A stretch of 64,000 bases of DNA, taken from positions 35,784 to 99,783 of the forward strand of contig NZ_LOIC01000099.1 of NCBI RefSeq assembly GCF_001684335.1. Direction: 5' to 3'. Shown in pieces: positions 18,353 through 31,186 of this stretch. The DNA comes from Photorhabdus namnaonensis. GTDB taxonomy: Bacteria; Pseudomonadota; Gammaproteobacteria; Enterobacterales; Enterobacteriaceae. The translations under genes were made by a program, and so were the position numbers. How positions within the stretch are numbered: position 1 is the first letter of the stretch; each line of letters begins with the position of its first letter. Under the pieces are notes generated by a model that saw only the letters and a program-made list of their open reading frames with translations, made no database searches and was not told the DNA's origin.

Positions 18353-20422
18353 CTATTGCAGTAACGAAATATCAGCAACTCTCAGGAACAGGTCACGCAA
18401 TTCACTTAACAGGGTTAAGCGATTTATTCGCACCTGTAAGTCTTCATCCATCACCATCACGTTGTCAAAGAAAGCATCGACAACTTCACGCAAAGATGCC
18501 AACTCAGCCAGTGCTTCCTGATAGCATCCTTGAGCAAATAAAGGCGCCAACTTATCCTGCAAAGCCACCAAATGTGTTGCCAGTTTCACCTCTTCCGGCG
18601 CTTTCAGCGCAGAAACATCTACTTTCTCGTTCAATGTCTCTTCTGACTTCGCCAGAATGTTAGAAACACGCTTATTCGCTGCGGCTAACGCCGCGGCTTC
18701 ATCCAGTGTACGGAAGTGAGTTACCGCTTTAACACGAGCATCGAAATCAGCAGGTTGTGTTGGACGACGCGCCAACACTGCTTGAATGGTATCAATGCTG
18801 TAGCCCTGCTCCTGATACCAGGCGCGGAAACGGCCAAGCATAAACTCAACCACGTCATCGGTAACCTTGGCATTCGTTAGCTTGTCGCCATACAGACGAA
18901 CCGCTTCTTCTGTCAATGTCTGCAAATCCAGCGGCAATTTTTTCTCAACGATAATACGTAGAGCGCCCAACGCCGCACGACGCAGCGCAAACGGATCTTT
19001 ATCACCTTTCGGATGCTGACCAATGCCAAAAATACCCGTCAGTGTATCCATCTTGTCAGCGATCGCTAACGCACAAGAAACGCCGGTAGAAGGCAGTTCA
19101 TCCCCCGAAAAACGCGGTTGATACTGCTCATTCAATGCCAGAGCAACATCCTCTGCTTCACCGTCATGACGAGCATAATGCATTCCCATTACACCTTGTG
19201 TATCGGTGAACTCAAATACCATGTTGGTCATCAGGTCACATTTGGACAGCAAACCAGCACGGGTAGCATGATTCACATCAGCGCCGATTTTCTCTGCAAT
19301 CCAACCAGCAAGCGCCTGAATACGATCGGTTTTATCACGCAAAGTACCAAGCTGTTTCTGGAACAGTACTGTTTCCAGACGAGGTAGATTGTCTTCCAGA
19401 CGCTGTTTACGATCCGTCTTAAAGAAGAATTCCGCGTCAGCTAAGCGTGGGCGGACTACCTTTTCGTTACCGTCAATGATTTGCTGTGGATCAGAAGAGT
19501 CGATGTTGGCAACAAAAATAAAGTTCGCCATCAGCTTTCCGGCACTATCGTAAACCGGGAAGTATTTCTGATCACCTTTCATGGTGTAAACCAACGCTTC
19601 TGACGGCACGGCAAGGAATTTCTCTTCAAATTTCGCCGTCAGCACAACCGGCCATTCAACCAATGAAGTGACTTCTTCCAGCAGACTGTCACTGATATCA
19701 GCAATACCGCCCAACTTAATCGCAGCCTGTTCTACATCCTGCTTAATGAGTGCCTTGCGGATTGTATAATCTGCCATCACTTTACCGCGTTGCTGCAAAA
19801 TCGCGGGATACTGTTCTGCATTATCAATCGTAAATTCAGATTCACCCATAAAGCGGTGACCACGAATGACACGCGCAGATTTAATACCCAGAATTTCGCC
19901 TTCAATCAGTTCATCACCAAACAACATGGTAATGGTATGAACTGGGCGAACAAACTGAGTCTCTTTATCGCTCCAGCGCATCAGTTTAGGAATTGGCAAC
20001 TTGTTTAGCGCATTGTTGACCATACCCACCAATAGCGCTTGTACACTGAGGCCCTTAACCAGCGCACGATACAATAACCATTCGCCTTTATCTGTCACTA
20101 AACGTTCAGCCTGAGCAACCGTGATACCACAACCGCGAGCCCAACCTTCCGCCGCTTTTGTCGGTTTACCCTCAGCATCAAATGCTTGAGCAATCGCCGG
20201 ACCACGTTTTTCTACTTCACGATCAGCCTGAGCTTCATCCAGCTTAGCAACTTTCAGTGCCAGACGGCGCGGCGTTGCAAACCAACTTACTTCACCGTGC
20301 GCCAAATTCGCGTTATCCAACTCCGCCGCAAAATTAGCAGCAAATGCTTCAGCCAATGAACGAAGAGCCTTCGGCGGCAACTCTTCTGTGCCGATTTCCA
20401 CCAGGAAAGTCTGTTGAGTCAT
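18353..20422 (-). CDS. glyS: Glycyl-tRNA synthetase beta subunit
   Basis: A 689-residue beta chain of the alpha2beta2 glycyl-tRNA synthetase, which recognises tRNA-Gly while the alpha chain forms glycyl-adenylate. The N-terminus [23 protein letters not shown], the HD-like core and the C-terminal anticodon-binding region ([21 protein letters not shown]) are typical, and the length equals that of E. coli GlyS. The start is 9 bp after the glyQ stop, so the two genes form an operon. Confidence 0.97.
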   Translation of the reverse strand: MTQQTFLVEIGTEELPPKALRSLAEAFAANFAAELDNANLAHGEVSWFATPRRLALKVAKLDEAQADREVEKRGPAIAQAFDAEGKPTKAAEGWARGCGITVAQAERLVTDKGEWLLYRALVKGLSVQALLVGMVNNALNKLPIPKLMRWSDKETQFVRPVHTITMLFGDELIEGEILGIKSARVIRGHRFMGESEFTIDNAEQYPAILQQRGKVMADYTIRKALIKQDVEQAAIKLGGIADISDSLLEEVTSLVEWPVVLTAKFEEKFLAVPSEALVYTMKGDQKYFPVYDSAGKLMANFIFVANIDSSDPQQIIDGNEKVVRPRLADAEFFFKTDRKQRLEDNLPRLETVLFQKQLGTLRDKTDRIQALAGWIAEKIGADVNHATRAGLLSKCDLMTNMVFEFTDTQGVMGMHYARHDGEAEDVALALNEQYQPRFSGDELPSTGVSCALAIADKMDTLTGIFGIGQHPKGDKDPFALRRAALGALRIIVEKKLPLDLQTLTEEAVRLYGDKLTNAKVTDDVVEFMLGRFRAWYQEQGYSIDTIQAVLARRPTQPADFDARVKAVTHFRTLDEAAALAAANKRVSNILAKSEETLNEKVDVSALKAPEEVKLATHLVALQDKLAPLFAQGCYQEALAELASLREVVDAFFDNVMVMDEDLQVRINRLTLLSELRDLFLRVADISLLQ

Positions 20423-20431
20423 GACAGCCTC

Positions 20432-21346
20432 TTAGTTCTGATTCTTGTTACACATAGGGAAGCCTAGCGCCTCACGGGAGGCATAATAAGCTTCGGCAAC
20501 AGCTTTGGTCAGGGTGCGAATACGCAGGATATAACGCTGGCGTTCAGTCACCGAGATAGCTTTACGGGCATCCAGCAAGTTGAAGGTATGACCCGCTTTG
20601 AGAATACGTTCATAAGCTGGCAACGGTAGCGGCGTTTCTAACGCCAGCAGGTCCTGAGCCTCTTTTTCATATTGTTCGAAACAGGTAAACAGGAAATCGA
20701 CATCTGCATGTTCAAAATTATAGGTGGATTGTTCTACTTCATTTTGATGATAAATATCGCCATAAGTGGTTTTACCCAGCGGGCCATCGCACCAAACCAG
20801 ATCATAAACGCTGTCTACGCCCTGAATATACATTGCCAGACGCTCAAGACCGTAGGTAATCTCACCGGTGACAGGTTTACACTCAAGGCCGCCTACCTGT
20901 TGGAAGTAAGTAAACTGAGTCACTTCCATCCCGTTAAGCCACACTTCCCAACCCAATCCCCAGGCGCCCAATGTTGGGTTTTCCCAGTTATCTTCAACAA
21001 AACGGATGTCATGAACTGTTGGGTCTAATCCTAGCTCCCTCAGAGAACCCAGATATAACTCCTGAATATTGTCCGGGGATGGTTTAATAATGACCTGAAA
21101 CTGATAATAATGTTGTAAACGGTTAGGGTTTTCACCATAACGGCCATCTGTCGGACGACGGGAAGGTTGCACGTAAGCCGCGGCAATTGGCTCCGGGCCA
21201 AGTGCACGCAGGCAAGTTATGGGATGAGAAGTACCCGCGCCGACTTCCATGTCCAGTGGTTGGACAATGGTACAGCCCTGGCGCGCCCAATAATCCTGTA
21301 ATGTCAGGATCAGCCCCTGAAAGGTCTTGGTATCAAACTTTTGCAT
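20432..21346 (-). CDS. glyQ: Glycyl-tRNA synthetase alpha subunit
   Basis: A 304-residue class II catalytic subunit that activates glycine. It begins [25 protein letters not shown], and contains the class II motif 2 region [29 protein letters not shown] and motif 3 around [12 protein letters not shown]. Length is one residue from that of E. coli. Essential for protein synthesis; first gene of glyQS. Confidence 0.97.
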   Translation of the reverse strand: MQKFDTKTFQGLILTLQDYWARQGCTIVQPLDMEVGAGTSHPITCLRALGPEPIAAAYVQPSRRPTDGRYGENPNRLQHYYQFQVIIKPSPDNIQELYLGSLRELGLDPTVHDIRFVEDNWENPTLGAWGLGWEVWLNGMEVTQFTYFQQVGGLECKPVTGEITYGLERLAMYIQGVDSVYDLVWCDGPLGKTTYGDIYHQNEVEQSTYNFEHADVDFLFTCFEQYEKEAQDLLALETPLPLPAYERILKAGHTFNLLDARKAISVTERQRYILRIRTLTKAVAEAYYASREALGFPMCNKNQN

Positions 21347-21541
21347 GTTAGATCCGCACGCGATACATATGAATTTGAAAGGAAGTTGGTCAGTATACCC
21401 TTTGACCTTAAGATATACAGCCCTGAATTCGCTCTTAATTTCACCTTGAAATAAAAAAATCTTAATCGAGTTATTTTACTTGTACATTTATACAGTTAAG
21501 GTACTGTCAATGACCAACCACTCATATTGGAAATCTCAACT

Positions 21542-22099
21542 ATGGAATTAACACGCTGCCATTGGGTTACCTCTGACCCGGAATATTTGGCTTACCATGA
21601 CAATGAATGGGGAAAACCTCAAAAAGATAGCCAGAAGTTGTTTGAAATGATCTGTCTGGAAGGGCAGCAATCCGGGCTGTCATGGCTAACTATTCTGAAA
21701 AAACGTGAAGGTTATCGTAAATGCTTTCACCAATTTGATCCGGTAAAAATTGCTGTCATGAATGAAAACGATGTAAAACGGCTGATGCTTGATACCTCGA
21801 TTGTCCGTAACCGCACCAAAATTAACGCGATTATCAGCAATGCGCGAGCCTATCTTAAGATGCGGCAACAAGGGGAAGAATTCAGTCCTTTTATCTGGCG
21901 TTTCGTTGATAATAAACCCATTATTAATCAGTGGGAAACTGCCATAGAGGTACCGGTAAAAACAGAGATTTCAGACGCATTATCACAAGCGCTTAAAAAA
22001 AGAGGTTTTAAATTTATCGGCAGTACCACTTGTTATGCATTTATGCAGGCTACCGGTTTAGTCAATGATCATATAACAGACTGTTTATGTAGAAAATAA
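21542..22099 (+). CDS. tag: DNA-3-methyladenine glycosylase I
   Basis: A 185-residue constitutive base-excision repair enzyme that removes 3-methyladenine from DNA. Zinc ligands are visible: the Cys of LTRCHW, the His of AYHDNEWG, and the His and Cys of VNDHITDC. The base-binding segment MICLEGQQSGLSWLTIL has the conserved glutamate. The ATG at 21542 is preferred over a TTG at 21527 because the E. coli protein begins at the equivalent position. It is divergent from glyQ. Confidence 0.95.
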   Translation: MELTRCHWVTSDPEYLAYHDNEWGKPQKDSQKLFEMICLEGQQSGLSWLTILKKREGYRKCFHQFDPVKIAVMNENDVKRLMLDTSIVRNRTKINAIISNARAYLKMRQQGEEFSPFIWRFVDNKPIINQWETAIEVPVKTEISDALSQALKKRGFKFIGSTTCYAFMQATGLVNDHITDCLCRK

Positions 22100-22300
22100 A
22101 TTTAGTGGGTTACAACAATCCCTAAGATTAATATGGATAATTAAAGTTGGATGTTAACAAAACATTTGCGCTTTATTTGAAATGCTAAATTAAATATTAA
22201 ATAACCAATAGTCATAATTTTCCAGATTGCACGCCGATAGTACGCGGAGTATGGTGTTATATCTCCTAATCCAAACAACACACTGACAACGAACGTGGCT

Positions 22301-23554
22301 ATGATTTTTTCTCAATTCGGTAACAAATTCACACAAGACGCGGGCATAACCCGCCTGATGAATGACCTTAATCAAGGGTTGAGGACGCCCGGCGCAATTA
22401 TGCTAGGCGGCGGCAACCCGGCGCACATTCCAGAAATGGATGACTATTTTCAGCAACTACTGACAGAGATGGTCGCCAACGGCCAGCTCACTGACACGCT
22501 ATGCAACTATGATGGACCTCAAGGAAAGGATACGTTGATTCAAGCATTGGCAGAGATGTTGCGCGAAAAATTGGGTTGGGAGATTGGTACACAAAATATT
22601 GCCCTGACCAATGGCAGCCAAAGTGCATTCTTCTATCTATTTAACTTGCTGGCTGGACGCGGAGAAGATGGCTCTGTCCGCAAGGTACTGTTTCCACTAG
22701 CACCGGAATATATTGGCTATTCTGACTCAGGGCTGGACGAAGGCTTATTTGTTGCCAATAAACCCAATATTGAGTTATTGCCAGAAGGCCAATTCAAATA
22801 TCATGTTGATTTTGACCATCTCAATATTACCGAAGATATTGGTCTGATCTGTGTTTCTCGCCCGACCAACCCAACGGGTAACGTCATCACTGATGAAGAG
22901 TTACAACGGCTAGATTGTCTGGCTCAACAACACCAGATTCCATTACTCATTGATAATGCTTATGGCGTGCCATTCCCAGGTATTATTTTTAGCGAAGCTA
23001 CACCATTGTGGAATCCCAATATTATTCTGTGCATGAGTTTATCCAAATTAGGGTTGCCGGGTTCACGCTGCGGAATCATTATCGCTAACGAGAAAATCAT
23101 CAATGCCGTCAGTAACATGAATGGTATTATCAGCCTCGCGCCGGGCGGTGTCGGCCCCGCGATGGCGTTGGAAATGATCCGGCGCAATGACTTGCTTCGT
23201 TTGTCACAGGAAGTTATCCGCCCGTTTTATCAACAACGGGTTCAAGACGTGATTCAGATTATCCGTCGTTATCTGCCGGCAGAACTTTGCCTTATCCATA
23301 AACCAGAAGGCGCCATTTTTCTGTGGTTGTGGTTTAAAAATCTGCCGATAACCACAGAAATGCTTTATCAAAGACTGAAAAAACGGGGTGTGTTAATGGT
23401 TCCAGGTCACTATTTCTTCCCCGGACTGGAACAAGACTGGCCGCATACTCACGAATGCATGCGTATGAATTATGTTCCTGACCCGGAAAGGATTGCCAAA
23501 GGGATTGCGATTCTGGCAGAAGAAATTAAATTAGCCCATCAGCAAGCCGCCTGA
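22301..23554 (+). CDS. avtA: Valine-pyruvate aminotransferase
   Basis: A 417-residue fold-type I PLP aminotransferase that interconverts valine and pyruvate with 2-oxoisovalerate and alanine. The PLP lysine is in CMSLSKLGLPGSRCG, the aspartate-bearing strand is IPLLIDNAYGVPFPG, and the C-terminal arginine region is HECMRMNYVP. Near-complete agreement with the E. coli AvtA layout, including length. A GTG two codons upstream (22295) is an alternative start. Confidence 0.96.
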   Translation: MIFSQFGNKFTQDAGITRLMNDLNQGLRTPGAIMLGGGNPAHIPEMDDYFQQLLTEMVANGQLTDTLCNYDGPQGKDTLIQALAEMLREKLGWEIGTQNIALTNGSQSAFFYLFNLLAGRGEDGSVRKVLFPLAPEYIGYSDSGLDEGLFVANKPNIELLPEGQFKYHVDFDHLNITEDIGLICVSRPTNPTGNVITDEELQRLDCLAQQHQIPLLIDNAYGVPFPGIIFSEATPLWNPNIILCMSLSKLGLPGSRCGIIIANEKIINAVSNMNGIISLAPGGVGPAMALEMIRRNDLLRLSQEVIRPFYQQRVQDVIQIIRRYLPAELCLIHKPEGAIFLWLWFKNLPITTEMLYQRLKKRGVLMVPGHYFFPGLEQDWPHTHECMRMNYVPDPERIAKGIAILAEEIKLAHQQAA

Positions 23555-23603
23555 AATCACAAGCCATTTGAAATTACAAACCATTTGAAATGAATAGTAA
23601 AAA

Positions 23604-23629
23604 AGCTCCTGCTCGGAAATGCAGGAGCT
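23604..23629. terminator. Hairpin after avtA
   Basis: Perfect 9-bp stem AGCTCCTGC / GCAGGAGCT with an 8-nt loop. The A run lies on the 5' side, so the U tract would belong to a minus-strand transcript; on the plus strand it may act only as a 3' stabiliser of avtA. Confidence 0.5.
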
Positions 23630-24184
23630 AAATGATAACGAGGACTTTACATAATTATTCTCAGAATTTATAGAATGCTTTATGCATAAGGCGAGAAAGA
23701 AACAACTCCTTGTTTGCCACCCCTCCTTAAGCAGCCTCTATTCAATCAGAAATTTCTAAATCCAATGCCCTGAATAGGCGGGTTTTTGTGCGTTTACTGG
23801 CAGTCAAAGTAAAAACGTACTTCTATACCCGTTATCTTTCAAGTTGCCTCTTTGTTGGCGACACTCACTCGCCATCGCGATACATCTTGAAATCCATAGG
23901 ATATATACTTAAGAAATATTTAAATTTAAGACTATTTAGATCATTATGATGACTTACATTATTTTTTATTAATTAAAGAACAGAAAAAAATCCTGTTACA
24001 TAAAAAATTCACGACTTTTTGATCTCGGTGCTATGGTCAACATTGCGTGACGTGATTATAGTGATTGATGCCAAAGCCCTTCGTTAAGGGATTTGGAGAA
24101 ATTTGGGGAAATAAAGATCACCCAATAAACTCACGCAAGGGCGAACTATTTCAGCGGCTTACCCAGACGAGATCGATAGAACCG
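23630..24184. other. Non-coding region between avtA and yidQ
   Basis: About 550 bp holding the palindromic repeat at 23824-23907 and otherwise AT-rich DNA that includes the yidQ promoter. No convincing RNA gene or ORF was seen. Confidence 0.4.
23824..23907. repeat. Imperfect dispersed-type palindromic repeat
   Basis: An 84-bp element with the ends TATACCCGTTATCTTTCAAG and CTTGAAATCCATAGGATATA in opposite orientation. The TATACCC...TTTCAAGTTG end resembles an intergenic repeat family frequent in Photorhabdus and related genera, recalled and not searched. Confidence 0.5.
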
Positions 24185-24505
24185 ATGAAGAGTAATAAAC
24201 TAATTCTATTTTGCGTCACATTAGGATGGCTGTTAATCAGCGGCTGTACCAGCATCATGACACATTCAGGACCTAGCCGCGGTTATTATCCCGGCGCTAA
24301 AACTGACATTGAAATGTTAAAAGACCAAGATACAGGCTGGGTAATGAAACCACTACTCGCGATTGATCTACCCTTTTCCGCGCTATTAGATACTCTGTTA
24401 TTACCTTATGACTATATAAAATCTGACGAAGATCAATCAGCCAGTTCACCAAAAGAGCGAATTGAAAAAATAGAAAAAGCACAACATCAAACCAAAAACA
24501 ATTAA
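24185..24505 (+). CDS. yidQ: YceK/YidQ-family lipoprotein
   Basis: A 106-residue lipoprotein. The signal MKSNKLILFCVTLGWLL ends in the lipobox LISGC, with the lipidated cysteine followed by TSIM. The domain carries RGYYPGAKTDIEML and the conserved segment PLLAIDLPFSALLDTLLLPYD typical of YceK/YidQ proteins. The function is unknown in E. coli as well. The upstream frame is open from 24065, but only the start at 24185 gives a signal peptide. It is convergent with yidR, its neighbour also in E. coli. Confidence 0.85.
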   Translation: MKSNKLILFCVTLGWLLISGCTSIMTHSGPSRGYYPGAKTDIEMLKDQDTGWVMKPLLAIDLPFSALLDTLLLPYDYIKSDEDQSASSPKERIEKIEKAQHQTKNN

Positions 24506-24567
24506 TTGATAATCCGTTCCGGTTTATTTATTGCCACCAGCAGCAAGTGAACTGGCGGCAAATATAT

Positions 24568-25857
24568 TTATTTCAGTCCTGTTTCCACCAGGAAAATTTG
24601 CATATAGCTATCAACTTCACGCATAAAGGCCACATGATGGCTATTTGGTGAAATCACAACCGCATCCGCGGCAGGCGCTTTTTTTGTACGCTTTGTCAAA
24701 CGTCGCATTTGACCATTGTTTACATCACACAGCATCACGCTGTTATCACAAATAAAAGCAACATATTGACCGCTTCGATCCCAACTGAAAGCAGATTGAA
24801 TACCATAATGACTCTGAGTTATCTGACGCGGTTCGCCGCCATTTGGCGATATTGTCCACAGTTGCACAATGCCATTATCATCTTTCATCAGAAAGCCAAT
24901 CCGCTCACCATCCGGTGAAGCCCGCAACCAGTGGCGTGGATTATTCGCTACCCCCGGCCAACGCCTATGATTGGTCAATGTCAGACGACGCTGCATGATA
25001 TTAGCAGGCGGTGCGGGTAACGTCGTTTCCGTACCTTGCAGTGGTTTTCCCCCTGCTACGGCATAATCAACATCCCGTTCTGGTAAATCAACGATATAAA
25101 CTTCCGGTACTTTTTCCCCTGTTGCAGAAATAGTATCGCCAATAAATGCCAACGCCCAACGCTGCCAATCACCATCCGCTTTACGATACCCAGCCTGGCC
25201 GACCCAACACTCTTCATAGGCACGGTTAATCTCATCACTACCCGGCTCCGGCTGAAAAGTGGTATGACTGACTACAACGGAGAAATAGCGACCATCATGT
25301 TCACGGGGATGTCGCTTAGGCGGCTCAACTGATTTGAGAGGCACAGCCACGGCGATATTGCGCAAATCCAGCGCGGGATCAAGTTCATGCATAACATGGT
25401 CGTTATAAGTAAAACTCAGACGGCTACCATCCGGGCTGAATACATGAACGTGGCTGCCTCCGCGCAGCGCTCCCGGCGTATAAGGAGCAGTAACATCCAT
25501 CGCATCCAGAGTGACCGCTTTTCCCGGTAAATCTTCGCTGACAATCACCCCTCGTCGGTGATGAAAATCGTAATGCCATTGCTCATCTGGGAATTCTGGC
25601 CCATGAATAAACGCATAACGGACAGGTTCCGTTGGGCTGACTGTCACCACGCCAACATGAGCCCCCTCTTTAGCCTGATAGATAATTTCTGTTTTGCCAC
25701 TGTGTACATGAATTTTTTCTATCGTTAAACCGGTAAAAGAAGCGCCATGAGGACGAACATCATAAGCTAACCACTGGCTGTCTGGCGTCCAGACATTAAT
25801 ATTGGTAAGCTGGTGGCTACGATTATCAAACGTGATTTGCCGTTCCTGAAAGGCCAT
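24568..25857 (-). CDS. yidR: YidR-family protein (DUF3748)
   Basis: A 429-residue soluble protein with TolB-like beta-propeller repeats. It begins MAFQERQITFDNRSHQLTNI and contains FIHGPEFPDEQWHYDFHHRRG, both typical of YidR. AAGGAT lies before the ATG. C-terminal blades recur as motifs such as SPDGERIGFLMKDDNG and SWDRSGQYVAFIC. The biochemical role is unknown. Confidence 0.9.
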   Translation of the reverse strand: MAFQERQITFDNRSHQLTNINVWTPDSQWLAYDVRPHGASFTGLTIEKIHVHSGKTEIIYQAKEGAHVGVVTVSPTEPVRYAFIHGPEFPDEQWHYDFHHRRGVIVSEDLPGKAVTLDAMDVTAPYTPGALRGGSHVHVFSPDGSRLSFTYNDHVMHELDPALDLRNIAVAVPLKSVEPPKRHPREHDGRYFSVVVSHTTFQPEPGSDEINRAYEECWVGQAGYRKADGDWQRWALAFIGDTISATGEKVPEVYIVDLPERDVDYAVAGGKPLQGTETTLPAPPANIMQRRLTLTNHRRWPGVANNPRHWLRASPDGERIGFLMKDDNGIVQLWTISPNGGEPRQITQSHYGIQSAFSWDRSGQYVAFICDNSVMLCDVNNGQMRRLTKRTKKAPAADAVVISPNSHHVAFMREVDSYMQIFLVETGLK

Positions 25858-25991
25858 TTTATTATCCTTACATCAGGTTTTTTCGGATAAATAATATTAA
25901 TCCGAAATAGATGGAACTAAAAAATTTCAGTCGAGACTTTACCACTTCGACATTACTCTTACCTTTTTACGTTATGCACATCGAATAACCT

Positions 25992-28555
<2,564 letters not shown>

Positions 28556-28612
28556 ATTCTAAGTCTTTCAAGAAGCAGGATACTTGATTGTTTTTCCGTT
28601 ACCCATCATACT

Positions 28613-28634
28613 TATGCGCATACCTTTGCGCATA
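28613..28634 (+). promoter_or_regulatory. Operator-like repeats before ccdA
   Basis: TATGCGCATA (28613-28622) and TTTGCGCATA (28625-28634) lie 12 bp apart, directly before the ccdA ribosome site. Paired near-palindromes are what a dimeric ribbon-helix-helix antitoxin would bind for autoregulation. Confidence 0.55.
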
Positions 28635-28646
28635 GGAGTAAACACC

Positions 28647-28895
28647 ATGAATACCGTTACCTCTCCCCGTAACCGCACCAAAAGAAGCACCAACGTGTAC
28701 CTGACGGCTTCACTGGTCGATAAAGCCCATAGTATGGACATGAATCTCTCAGCAACACTAGATATCCTTCTGGCGCAGGCTATAAAAGCTAAACAGGATG
28801 AGAGAGAGAAAGAGAAAGAAGATATGCAGGCTATGAACATATTCATGGCGAAAGCTGGAATGCTCACAGACGATGAATTTTTCGGGAGCCTGTAA
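28647..28895 (+). CDS. ccdA: CcdA-family antitoxin
   Basis: An 82-residue antitoxin. The N-terminal ribbon-helix-helix segment (KRSTNVYLTASLVDKAHSMDMNLSATLDILLAQAI) binds DNA, and the C-terminal charged helix ending DDEFFGSL would bind the toxin. AGGAG precedes the ATG at 28647. Its stop overlaps the ccdB start (TAATG), a typical arrangement. It lies immediately beside the ligB promoter in island 1. Confidence 0.85.
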   Translation: MNTVTSPRNRTKRSTNVYLTASLVDKAHSMDMNLSATLDILLAQAIKAKQDEREKEKEDMQAMNIFMAKAGMLTDDEFFGSL

Positions 28896-29218
28896 TGCCA
28901 CAGCAATTTGATGTGTATCGTAATCCATCGGCCAAAACAAACAGGCTTTGGCCGTTTTACCTTATTATCCAGAATGATTATTTTGATGATTTAACAACAA
29001 GGATTATTGTTCCTCTGGTATCTAAAAATGACATTAGCCTCAACCAGAAAAGAATCACCCCTCAGGTGGTCATTAATAATAATAGTTATCATATATTTAC
29101 ACCGGCAATAACGTTTCTGGATGCAAAAAAAATCAACAAATCAGATTTTGTATGCAACGTAGCCTCATCCAGAAATGAAATTATCTCAGCCCTCGATGCC
29201 ATCATAACGAACACCTGA
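28895..29218 (+). CDS. ccdB: CcdB-family gyrase-inhibiting toxin
   Basis: A 107-residue toxin beginning MPQQFDVYRNPSAKTNRLWPFYLIIQ, the family hallmark, with the later segment FTPAITFLDAKKINKSDFV. CcdB poisons DNA gyrase when unpaired with CcdA. The final residues are DAIITNT, where classic CcdB ends in a W-G-I tripeptide required for gyrase poisoning; the ending here differs, so the activity may be altered. Confidence 0.85.
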   Translation: MPQQFDVYRNPSAKTNRLWPFYLIIQNDYFDDLTTRIIVPLVSKNDISLNQKRITPQVVINNNSYHIFTPAITFLDAKKINKSDFVCNVASSRNEIISALDAIITNT

Positions 29219-29287
29219 ACCCGCAAAGAGAAGAAAGATAACTAGAACCGTCAGACCCCTTCTGCGGAGAATGTAAAAAATACCCGC

Positions 29288-29566
<279 letters not shown>

Positions 29567-29624
29567 TTAGTTCAGGGTTGCCATAACAACTCCCACCCCT
29601 GTGGTTTTCATCGAAAACAGAGGT

Positions 29625-29658
29625 TTGACAACTCACAAACTTATCATATAAGATAAGT
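29625..29658 (+). promoter_or_regulatory. higBA promoter and operator
   Basis: TTGACA (29625-29630) and TATAAG (29647-29652) are spaced by 16 bp. The dyad ACTTATC / GATAAGT (29639-29658) overlaps the -10 region, suited to autorepression by the antitoxin. Confidence 0.65.
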
Positions 29659-29676
29659 CTTAGGACAATATTGAAT

Positions 29677-29997
29677 ATGAACTGGAACGTTGAACTCTAT
29701 GATGGTGTCGAGGATGCGATCCTCAATATGCCACCCAGAATTCAAGCTCGTATGCTGAAACTGCTTGAACTCATTGAAGAATATGGCGCTAATCTTGGAG
29801 AGCCACACACTAAGTCAATGGGAAAAGGTCTATTCGAGATTCGAGCCAAAGCGCAAGAAGGTATTGGACGCGGATTGTTTTGCTACCTACAAGGCCCAAA
29901 TATCATCGTCCTTCATGCGTTTATTAAGAAAAACCAGAAAACACCTAAAAAGGATTTTGATCTCGCTTATAAACGAATGAAAGAGGTTACAAAATGA
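29677..29997 (+). CDS. HigB/RelE-type toxin (phage Gp49-like), copy 1
   Basis: A 106-residue RelE-superfamily toxin starting MNWNVELYDGVEDAIL, with the central LFEIRAKAQEGIGRGLFCYLQG and the C-terminal HAFIKKNQKTPKKDFDLAYKRM that is diagnostic of the Gp49-like HigB group. Such toxins cleave mRNA at the ribosome. The toxin precedes the antitoxin and overlaps it by 4 bp, the order usual for HigBA. An almost identical copy lies at 32403. Confidence 0.85.
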   Translation: MNWNVELYDGVEDAILNMPPRIQARMLKLLELIEEYGANLGEPHTKSMGKGLFEIRAKAQEGIGRGLFCYLQGPNIIVLHAFIKKNQKTPKKDFDLAYKRMKEVTK

Positions 29998-30272
29998 GTA
30001 GTTTAAAATCGCTAAAATCCAAAGCATTAGCTAACCCAAATGTAAAAGCTGAGTATGATGCATTAGAACCAGAATTCGAGCTAATTAATACTCTATTACG
30101 CATGCGGCATGCCGCTGGCCTAACGCAAAACCAAGTTGCACAACGTATGGGAACAAAAGAAGCTAATATTTCCAGGCTTGAAAAAGGAAATGGAAACCCA
30201 ACATTTAAGACATTATTGAACTACGCCAAAGCTTGCAATTGTGAACTGCATTTTGACTTAAAAACAATTTAA
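29994..30272 (+). CDS. HigA-type XRE antitoxin, copy 1
   Basis: A 92-residue antitoxin with an XRE helix-turn-helix: RHAAGLTQNQVAQRMGTKEANISRLEKGNG. It overlaps the toxin gene by 4 bp and should neutralise it and repress the shared promoter through the dyad at 29639-29658. Confidence 0.85.
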   Translation: MSSLKSLKSKALANPNVKAEYDALEPEFELINTLLRMRHAAGLTQNQVAQRMGTKEANISRLEKGNGNPTFKTLLNYAKACNCELHFDLKTI

Positions 30273-30312
30273 TCCAAACGATAAAAAAAGCATCTTCGGG
30301 TATTTTTCATAT

Positions 30313-30498
30313 TTATTTTCTCTTATAACAGCCAACTATATCCGCATTTTTCAGTAATGGATTATGCGGACTGAGTTCTCGTGCTATATCATCGGGATTT
30401 ACTACAGGAACCTTGCCAGTTAGATGACGTCGAACCAGTGTCGATTTGCCAGCTCCATTAGGTCCTGCAATAACCCATAGCTGAGGCCAATGCGTCAC
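30313..30498 (-). pseudogene. Truncated zeta-type toxin/P-loop kinase
   Basis: Sixty-one residues with the P-loop AGPNGAGKST and NPDDIARELS, as at the start of zeta toxins that phosphorylate UDP-N-acetylglucosamine precursors. Family members are about 190 residues, so two thirds are missing and the tail (LLKNADIVGCYKRK) is probably the far C-terminus joined by deletion or simply foreign. It overlaps the preceding antitoxin gene by 4 bp. Likely inactive. Confidence 0.75.
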
Positions 30499-30749
30499 TC
30501 TTCCAAAACCTCAACTATCTCCTCGGTACCACTCATAAAACTAGCCAGTTCCCTACGGCCGCCTGGATATTCTTTAATAACCATCCCTGCTGGAGTGTCA
30601 AACTCCGCATAATAAATTGGTTCACCTGCATTGAGGTGAGCACGTGCCTCTGAACCATCGTCATTTGCCAGTTGAGCATCAAAGATAGCTATAAAAGCGC
30701 ACTCTTGCACCGGTGACATCTCATCTAAATTTTGCAGTTCAAGCCTCAT
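30495..30749 (-). CDS. Antitoxin partner of the zeta-like gene
   Basis: An 84-residue acidic protein beginning MRLELQNLDEMSP, with GMVIKEYPGGRRELASF near the C-terminus. Small proteins of this type precede zeta-like toxin genes in many Gram-negative genomes. The frame is open to 30776 (GTG); the ATG at 30749 has GGGG upstream. It has lost a full-length toxin and may be an orphan. Confidence 0.6.
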   Translation of the reverse strand: MRLELQNLDEMSPVQECAFIAIFDAQLANDDGSEARAHLNAGEPIYYAEFDTPAGMVIKEYPGGRRELASFMSGTEEIVEVLEE

Positions 30750-30908
30750 CGCTGTAGCCCCTGTAATTTGCGCCACAAACGTATGGCAGAATAAAATTAA
30801 CTTAATGATATTAAGGCAATAATTGTTGATAAATTATACACCATAGAATGCAGTGTAAATTCCATTCTTACCCAAGACAACTCTTTTCTGATACATCCAT
30901 GTGACTAC

Positions 30909-31135
<227 letters not shown>

Positions 31136-31165
31136 TTGCATATGCTACTCTAAGTACTTGCATAT
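31136..31165 (+). promoter_or_regulatory. Direct repeats before the ParE-type module
   Basis: TTGCATAT occurs at 31136-31143 and at 31158-31165, 22 bp apart (two helical turns), just upstream of the AGGAG site. They are candidate binding sites for the antitoxin. Confidence 0.5.
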
Positions 31166-31186
31166 ACATAACTCAGGAGAACATTT

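Noticed and set aside
23750..23800. Possible small RNA with a GGCGGGTTTTT end
   Set aside because: The stem before the T run pairs poorly, so there is no convincing terminator.
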